Source: Melioribacter sp. (GTDB taxonomy: Bacteria; Bacteroidota; Ignavibacteria; Ignavibacteriales; Melioribacteraceae). From it: a stretch of DNA of 64,000 nt. This document shows, in pieces, positions 59,274-64,000 of the stretch. The notes beneath the pieces were generated by a model. It worked only from the letters and a program-made list of their open reading frames with translations. It did not search any database and was not told the DNA's origin. The stretch is from positions 137,698 through 201,697 of the forward strand of contig PMDS01000077.1 of the NCBI GenBank assembly GCA_003155655.1, written 5' to 3'. Both the position numbers and the translations under genes were made by a program. The first letter of the stretch is position 1. Each line of letters begins with the position of its first letter.

Positions 59274-60161
59274 TTATAAGTTTTCTCCCGTCAGCTTGAA
59301 AAGAGCTTCCTGATATATCTTACTTGTATTCAAAATAACCTCTTCCGGCAATCTAGGTGCAGGCGGCTTTTTATTGAAATTAATTGATAGTAAATAATCT
59401 CTCACATACTGCTTGTCATAACTGTTTTGTGCTCTTCCTTTTTGATATCCATCCAGCGGCCAAAAACGGGATGAATCCGGTGTAAGAAGCTCATCAATTA
59501 GAATAATTTTACCTTCAAAATAACCAAATTCCATCTTGGTATCAGCAATTATAATTCCTTTCTGTAAAGCGTACTCAGCAGCTTTAGAATAGATATTTAG
59601 CGTAGATTCTTTAATAAAGTTAAATGCTTCTTTACCAATAATGGAAACTGCCTGTTCCGCGGCTATATTTTCATCATGCAGACCAATTTCAGCTTTTGTT
59701 GATGGTGTAAAGATCGGACTCGAAAGTTTTTCAGATTCAACTAATCCTTTTGGCAGTTCTATTCCGCATATTTTCCCTGTCTTTTGATAATCAATTAGTC
59801 CTGAACCGGTAATATAACCTCGTACAATGCATTCAATGGGAATTAATTTTGCTTTTTTCACCAGCATGGAACGGTCACGTAATTGTTCTTTGTATGGTTT
59901 ACATTCTCCGGGATATTCATCAACATTCATAGTAACAAGATGGTTGGGAATAAAATCTTTCGTGTATTCAAACCAAAACTTAGAAATTCTATTTAATATT
60001 TTCCCTTTATCAGGGATTCCTTCATTCATTATTACGTCGAACGCTGATAGACGGTCAGTGGAAACAATTAGATAATAATTCCCAACTTCATAAACATCTC
60101 GTACTTTTCCGCGTTTGAATAGTTTTAGATCGCTGAAATTTGTAGTGGTAATAACTTCCAA
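59274..60161 (-). CDS. purC: Phosphoribosylaminoimidazole-succinocarboxamide synthase
   Basis: The 295-residue enzyme has RGKVRDVYEVGNYYLIV, STDRLSAFDV, ECIVRGYITGSG and DTKMEFGY motifs. It forms SAICAR in purine synthesis. It is the first gene of a run of eight (purC, DUF971, pgsA, pgpA, cinA, thpR, recA, recX) with gaps no larger than 18 bases. Confidence 0.96.
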   Translation of the reverse strand: MEVITTTNFSDLKLFKRGKVRDVYEVGNYYLIVSTDRLSAFDVIMNEGIPDKGKILNRISKFWFEYTKDFIPNHLVTMNVDEYPGECKPYKEQLRDRSMLVKKAKLIPIECIVRGYITGSGLIDYQKTGKICGIELPKGLVESEKLSSPIFTPSTKAEIGLHDENIAAEQAVSIIGKEAFNFIKESTLNIYSKAAEYALQKGIIIADTKMEFGYFEGKIILIDELLTPDSSRFWPLDGYQKGRAQNSYDKQYVRDYLLSINFNKKPPAPRLPEEVILNTSKIYQEALFKLTGENL

Positions 60162-60257
60162 GGTATGCCCTTTCTATATTTTGACTCGAAATATAAAGTT
60201 AGATGCAACAGGATTCAACAGTTTCATTTGCGCTATGCAAATATATAAAGTATGCGG

Positions 60258-60989
60258 TTAAAAGAGCTTAAATTTACTGCATTTTTTTGATATGATACTT
60301 TTAAGCTCTTTATCCAGATTTTTGCCTTTACCGGTAAGAACCTCGAGTACATTCCAAAATTGCCGGCTGTGGTTCTTAATTTTTGTGTGAACCAACTCGT
60401 GGAGAAGGACATAATCGATCAAATGATCCGGCAGACTCATTAAATGAATACTTAGATTAATATTATTTTTGCCGGAGCAGCTTCCCCACCTGCTCTTGAT
60501 ATTTTTTATGAATACCTCATTGAATGGCAGGTTAAATTTGTCGGATAGATCATTCAGTCTTTTGGGTAAATATTCGATAGCTTCTGCCCTGTACGCTTCT
60601 TCTATGCCTATTCTAATAGCTTTCTGAACAATCGGTGAGTTAACTTCTTTTGATTGCGGATACTTAACCTTAATAACTCCATTTTTAATTCTGATGGTAA
60701 CTTTATCCCCGCCTTGTTCTAGTTCTAAATGATGATTACGTGTTTTATAATTTGATAATTCAGTTATTGCGGGTGATTGTTTCTCATGCTCTTTTATTTT
60801 TGTATAATGCTGATGAATCCAGCCTATCTTTTCGTGAGCCAGTCTTTCCCCTTCGGAAAAAGGAAATCTTTCAGGAATTGAAATTCTTACTCCCCTGAAA
60901 GGTTTGATTGAAATGCTGATGTATCTTGCCCGCAGACTTTTAACAAGCAGGATTTCAATTCCGTTGATATTTATAATCTTAGATGACAA
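60258..60989 (-). CDS. YgjP/M48-type metallopeptidase (COG1451)
   Basis: The 243-residue protein has the family core SRWGSCSGKNNINLS near residue 166, then LHELVH at 196-201 with the HExxH zinc site and NHS at 206-208. Length is complete. The family is often encoded next to hsdR in type I restriction-modification operons. Here it lies 100 bases from a decayed hsdM start on the same strand, consistent with it being a survivor of such an operon. Its biochemical role is not established. Confidence 0.88.
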   Translation of the reverse strand: MSSKIININGIEILLVKSLRARYISISIKPFRGVRISIPERFPFSEGERLAHEKIGWIHQHYTKIKEHEKQSPAITELSNYKTRNHHLELEQGGDKVTIRIKNGVIKVKYPQSKEVNSPIVQKAIRIGIEEAYRAEAIEYLPKRLNDLSDKFNLPFNEVFIKNIKSRWGSCSGKNNINLSIHLMSLPDHLIDYVLLHELVHTKIKNHSRQFWNVLEVLTGKGKNLDKELKSIISKKCSKFKLF

Positions 60990-61088
60990 ATAGTATTTGA
61001 CTGTTCAATGCAATTAATTATGGAGTAGCAAAAATAGACTTATATCATCATAGATTACAAACTGAGATAAATATTGTTCTATTAATTT

Positions 61089-61254
61089 TTAATTTTGTTC
61101 TTTGAAGGCATCGGAAATATATTTGAGAAAGATGAGTATTAATATAACATGCTAGTATTCGGAAGCATCAATATTTTTTCGGAACTTATCGGCTGCTTTC
61201 CAAAAATTTTTTTTCAAATGATTCTTCTTCTTTTGTTTCAGTTTTTTTAGACAT
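61089..61254 (-). pseudogene. hsdM: Decayed 5' remnant of a type I R-M methyltransferase gene (hsdM)
   Basis: From the ATG at 61254 the frame reads MSKKTETKEEESFEKK and then is shifted by one base at a poly-A/poly-T run near 61200-61215. In the shifted frame it continues WKAADKFRKNIDASEY, a TAG where HsdM has Lys, then HVILILIFLKYISDAF and KEQN before TAA. This matches the HsdM N-terminus (consensus AADKLR.N.DA.EYKHV.LGLIFLKYISDAF). So there is a frameshift, two stop codons and loss of everything after ~55 codons. The ATG overlaps the end of the fusion gene by 8 bases. Confidence 0.85.
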
Positions 61255-61939
61255 AGATTTTAATTTTCTGAGTTGAGGAAATATGATTCATTAGTTCTCT
61301 AAGTTTAGAAACACTGATATTTCTTTGACCATTCTTTTGCATTGCACCTGATTTATCCCAAGCTAATTTTCCAGGCCCATTATAAACTTCTGTAAAACTA
61401 CCGTCGGATTTAATTTGAATCACTAATAGATAAACAGGCTCTGATCTAATACCTATTGACTTTCCTTGTGTCGCTTTTATCTGAACAAGCCTTCCATCTT
61501 CAGTTTTTGCATCATAGTTTTTTGTACTTTGTTTTTCAAGAGTAAGATTATAATAATTTGCTGCTAAAACCTCCCCAATACTTCCAACTAAATGTCCATC
61601 AAGTGCAAATGAACGATTTGGAAATAATATTTCCAATTCTTGAACTATTTTATAAAGTTCCTGAATCAATTCTGGAATCTTACTCACATTATCTTCAAAT
61701 AATTTTTTAACAGACTTAAATGATTTTGTTTTTTTACCGTTCTCAAGTTCATTTATTGCATCAAGAGTCTCTTCATTAGGAATTTCCAGGCTAAAAGGAA
61801 TTCCTCTCCGCAATACAATTTGACGGTAGAATAAGTTAATTGCTTCAGAATGGTTTACGCCAATTGCTTTTAAAATTTTCTCCGCGCTTTCTTTTGTTTT
61901 TTCATCTATCCTTGAATGTAAGGTCGCCAATTTTCCCAT
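61247..61939 (-). CDS. RelB/DinJ-type antitoxin domain fused to a PD-(D/E)XK-like domain
   Basis: I start at the ATG at 61939, after an AAAGGTG site, giving 230 residues. The longer frame from 61999 lacks family support. Residues 1-84 match RelB/DinJ antitoxins: RIDEKTKESAEKILKAIGV, SEAINLFYRQIVLRRGIPF, IPNEETLDAI and a LFED end. Residues 85-115 form a helical linker. Residues 116-230 resemble a restriction-endonuclease-like fold with GSIGEVLAANYY (Glu123), YDAKTEDG (Asp143), VQIKAT (Gln153, Lys155) and VYNGPGKLAWDKSG. The D...QxK set resembles Mrr-type nucleases. No separate YafQ-like toxin is encoded nearby. The stop overlaps the decayed hsdM start, so it was probably the first gene of that operon. 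Confidence 0.75.
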   Translation of the reverse strand: MGKLATLHSRIDEKTKESAEKILKAIGVNHSEAINLFYRQIVLRRGIPFSLEIPNEETLDAINELENGKKTKSFKSVKKLFEDNVSKIPELIQELYKIVQELEILFPNRSFALDGHLVGSIGEVLAANYYNLTLEKQSTKNYDAKTEDGRLVQIKATQGKSIGIRSEPVYLLVIQIKSDGSFTEVYNGPGKLAWDKSGAMQKNGQRNISVSKLRELMNHISSTQKIKIYV

Positions 61940-62079
61940 AATTACACCTTTCCTATTTACTAACTGCTCAAATGTAGCACAATAGATATACAATGGCAAT
62001 TACATATTATTCATATACATTCTACAAGATTTGAGACAACCACGTCAGAGTCATGCCGCACAATACAACCCCTCCCTTA

Positions 62080-62104
62080 CCCTCCCCTTTGGCTAAGGGG
62101 AGGG
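62080..62104. repeat. Purine/pyrimidine hairpin CCCTCCCCTT/AAGGGGAGGG
   Basis: A perfect 10-bp stem with a 5-base loop lies in the spacer upstream of the fusion gene. It resembles the hairpin at 33473-33497 in stem length, loop size and composition. Confidence 0.6.
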
Positions 62105-62120
62105 ATATACTTATGTCAGG

Positions 62121-62150
62121 TAAATAAAAAGCGAGAATCTCTTCTCGCTT
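62121..62150 (-). terminator. Intrinsic terminator of the GPH symporter gene
   Basis: On the minus strand, AAGCGAGAA/TTCTCGCTT (9 bp, 4-base loop) is followed by TTTTTATTTA, 34 bases beyond the stop at 62184. Confidence 0.85.
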
Positions 62151-62183
62151 AGTTTGTTATTTTCTATATTAACTTTGTTGTAC

Positions 62184-63587
62184 TCATTGAACAACTGCGT
62201 TATTACGCCGGGCAGTTAAATCTTCTTCAATTTTAATCATCATCTTATTAGTTATAGGGTATAAGATCATTAATAAACCGCCAATAATTCCAAATACAGC
62301 AGGATAAAAGCTCATAAGCATCTGGATTCCCTTTATGGATTCAGGCGACTGAGCTGTATTAGCAACATACCCGTGTAAAGCTAAAATCCACCCAACCAAA
62401 GCACCGCCAATTGAAAGACCGAACTTAATTGCAAATAACGAAGCTGCCATAATTAATCCGGTTGCACGGCGGTTATTGTTCCATTCAGAAAAATCCGCAG
62501 TATCTGTATACATAGCCCATTGCAATACAGATACAGGACCCATGAAAAAAGAAACAAGAAGATTTAATAGATACATTACAGTAATATTCTGCGGAGTTAG
62601 AAAATAAAAAGCAGAACACAAAACAGCACTAGCTATTAAAAAGCTAAAGTATACAGTCTTCTTGTCGAATATCCTTGTAAACCATTTTGTAAGAATTGAA
62701 CCGATAACAGTTGCAATGGAACCCAACATTAAAAATGAAGAAGTAAAATCGTTAATTGACATATGGAATACATAACCGAAGAAATTCCAATCATGATCAC
62801 CCACATAATACTTAAAATAGTATGCTATTGAAGAACTGCGAATTACGAAAAAAATAAGTTGAAAAACTGTTGCGCCTGCAATCAATAGCCAGGGTTTGTT
62901 AGCAAAAAGATCTTTAAGATCAACTTTAAATTGTGTTTTTTGTTCTTTAGGCGGGTTAACTCTCTCTTTAGTCGTTAGAAAAGTAATGATAAAAAGAACA
63001 AAAGCTAATCCTGCTATTGTAGACATAGCAAGCTGCCATCCAAGCTGAACGTTTCCATTTCCAAAATAACTGACTAAATATAAAGTAACACCCTGCACAA
63101 TGAAGCCGGCAGAAAAAGCAGCAACAAATCTGTAAGATGAAAGAATTACACGCTGTTCGGAATTTGAAGTAATAACACCCATTAAAGCAGCATAAGGAAC
63201 ATTAATTGCCGAATAAACCATCATCATTAATGAATAGGATATGTAAGCATAGATCAGTTTACCTGTGCTGTCAAATCCGGGCGTTGTAAAAGTCAAAACA
63301 CCTATGAGAGCAAATGGAAGAGCAAACCAGAGAAGATACGGGCGGAATTTACCCCAGCGTGTTTGAGTCCTGTCTGAGATTATTCCGATTACCGGGTCAA
63401 AGAATGCGTCCCATATACGTGTTATCAGAAACATTGTTCCAACAGCAGCAGCCGGTATGCCAAAAACATCAGTGTAAAAAATTAGAAGAAAGAGTATAAA
63501 GGTCTGGAAGAACAGGTTTGACGCGCAATCACCTAAACTAAAACCGATTTTCTCTTTAATAGATAGTTTTTCAGTATTGATCTGCAT
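62184..63587 (-). CDS. GPH-family sugar:cation symporter (MelB-like)
   Basis: The 467-residue MFS protein has about twelve transmembrane helices. It shows the GPH features: an N-terminal KIGFSLGDCASNLFFQ, then RIWDAFFDPVIGIISDRT and RTQTRWGKFRPYLLW. The family imports glycosides, pentosides or hexuronides with a cation. The sugar cannot be told from sequence and no catabolic enzyme is adjacent. A clear terminator follows. Confidence 0.9.
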   Translation of the reverse strand: MQINTEKLSIKEKIGFSLGDCASNLFFQTFILFLLIFYTDVFGIPAAAVGTMFLITRIWDAFFDPVIGIISDRTQTRWGKFRPYLLWFALPFALIGVLTFTTPGFDSTGKLIYAYISYSLMMMVYSAINVPYAALMGVITSNSEQRVILSSYRFVAAFSAGFIVQGVTLYLVSYFGNGNVQLGWQLAMSTIAGLAFVLFIITFLTTKERVNPPKEQKTQFKVDLKDLFANKPWLLIAGATVFQLIFFVIRSSSIAYYFKYYVGDHDWNFFGYVFHMSINDFTSSFLMLGSIATVIGSILTKWFTRIFDKKTVYFSFLIASAVLCSAFYFLTPQNITVMYLLNLLVSFFMGPVSVLQWAMYTDTADFSEWNNNRRATGLIMAASLFAIKFGLSIGGALVGWILALHGYVANTAQSPESIKGIQMLMSFYPAVFGIIGGLLMILYPITNKMMIKIEEDLTARRNNAVVQ

Positions 63588-64000
63588 ATTTATTCCGAAA
63601 TTAATTTTATTACTTCAATTAGTTAATTAAAAAGTTTACTGCGATTTCTCTTTTTATATTGCAATAAAATAATAACTAATAAAATTTGAATCTCTGAATG
63701 CAAATAATTTTTATTCAAATGACTCAGTATATGAACCGAGTCTTATAAGATTTAAATCATTCCCGGTTATTTCATAAGCAGAACCAAGTCTGTTTCTATA
63801 TGACAATCTTTATTTTTTTTAATTTCCCGGAAAGAGAATAGTCATGGTATTTCTTAACAAGAATTTCTTTATTACTTAAACTTATAATAATTTTTTTTAA
63901 CTTGTTAATATTGCGGTTTTATTTTTTGGCTCTTTTATTAACTCAATAGAAATATCACTCCTACAAATTTAAATAAATAACTCACCTTACGCAAAAAGGT
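63588..64000. other. 413-base right-end region without a supported gene
   Basis: No gene is supported here. On the minus strand two short adjacent frames, about 63796-63924 (ending YHDYSLSGKLKKIKIVI) and about 63711-63808 (ending LIRLGSYTESFE), look like pieces of one protein tail separated by a frameshift. Neither has a start that I can support. The rest is AT-rich. Confidence 0.4.

Noticed and set aside
61940..61999. N-terminal extension of the antitoxin-nuclease fusion from 61999
   Set aside because: The added residues do not match the family, whereas the ATG at 61939 has an AAAGGTG site and starts the RelB/DinJ domain correctly.

Overview
This window reads as low-GC chromosomal DNA from a Gram-negative bacterium of the Bacteroidota/Chlorobiota/Ignavibacteriota neighbourhood, most likely an Ignavibacteriales-type member. 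That placement is an inference. It rests on AT-rich codon use, an Omp85-type outer-membrane protein, a short RnfC/PduS-like protein beside a tandem-BMC shell protein, an M64 peptidase, FloA, a DUF3109 gene inside the fatty-acid operon, and Shine-Dalgarno sites that are strong at some genes and absent at others. No rRNA, tRNA, CRISPR array or insertion-sequence transposase was found.

Layout. 1-5.2 kb (+): the 3' part of a three-module CbbX/SpoVK-type AAA+ protein, then an ABC ATPase and its large permease. 5.2-15.6 kb (-): an SDR and a secreted alkaline-phosphatase-superfamily enzyme, then a tightly packed block transcribed clpC, phhB-like, pyrE, M64 peptidase, SpoIIE-type phosphatase, pduS-like, pduT-like. 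15.8-22.5 kb (+): floA, a small membrane-anchored protein and a UvrD-type helicase, followed by a coherent nucleoside uptake and salvage operon (cdd, tdk, nupC, pnp). 22.6-26.4 kb (+): a GDSL lipoprotein esterase, a cluster of palindromes, and a membrane-anchored STAND (NB-ARC-like) NTPase with six TPRs encoded by exact-period 126-bp repeats. 26.5-33.1 kb (-): rsmE, an unknown membrane protein, an Omp85/POTRA protein, a CoA-binding protein and gcvP. 33.1-33.8 kb is non-coding and rich in palindromes. 33.8-41.3 kb (-): the yceD-rpmF-plsX-fabH-fabD-DUF3109-fabG-acpP-fabF-rnc operon. 41.4-49.1 kb (+): prsW, nadD, meaB, an acyl-CoA dehydrogenase, a biotin-dependent carboxyltransferase, a secreted unknown, an NtrC-type regulator and a HIT protein. 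49.1-54.3 kb (-): guaB, a glycosyltransferase and purD, preceded by a glutaryl-CoA-dehydrogenase-like gene with its own terminator. 54.4-60.2 kb (-): purC, DUF971, pgsA, pgpA, cinA, thpR, recA, recX, almost without gaps.

The right end is the most unusual part. At 60.3-61.9 kb lies what looks like the collapsed remnant of a type I restriction-modification locus. The first ~55 codons of an hsdM are still readable but carry a frameshift and two stop codons. They overlap the 3' end of an intact gene that fuses a RelB/DinJ-type antitoxin domain to a PD-(D/E)XK-like nuclease domain. On the other side stands an intact YgjP-type metallopeptidase, a family often linked to type I R-M operons. The body of hsdM, hsdS and hsdR is missing. 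A GPH-family sugar symporter with a clear terminator closes the window.

The best candidates for an undescribed system are the antitoxin-nuclease fusion at the hsdM scar, the STAND/TPR protein, and the pduS-pduT pair coupled to a SpoIIE phosphatase outside any complete microcompartment locus.
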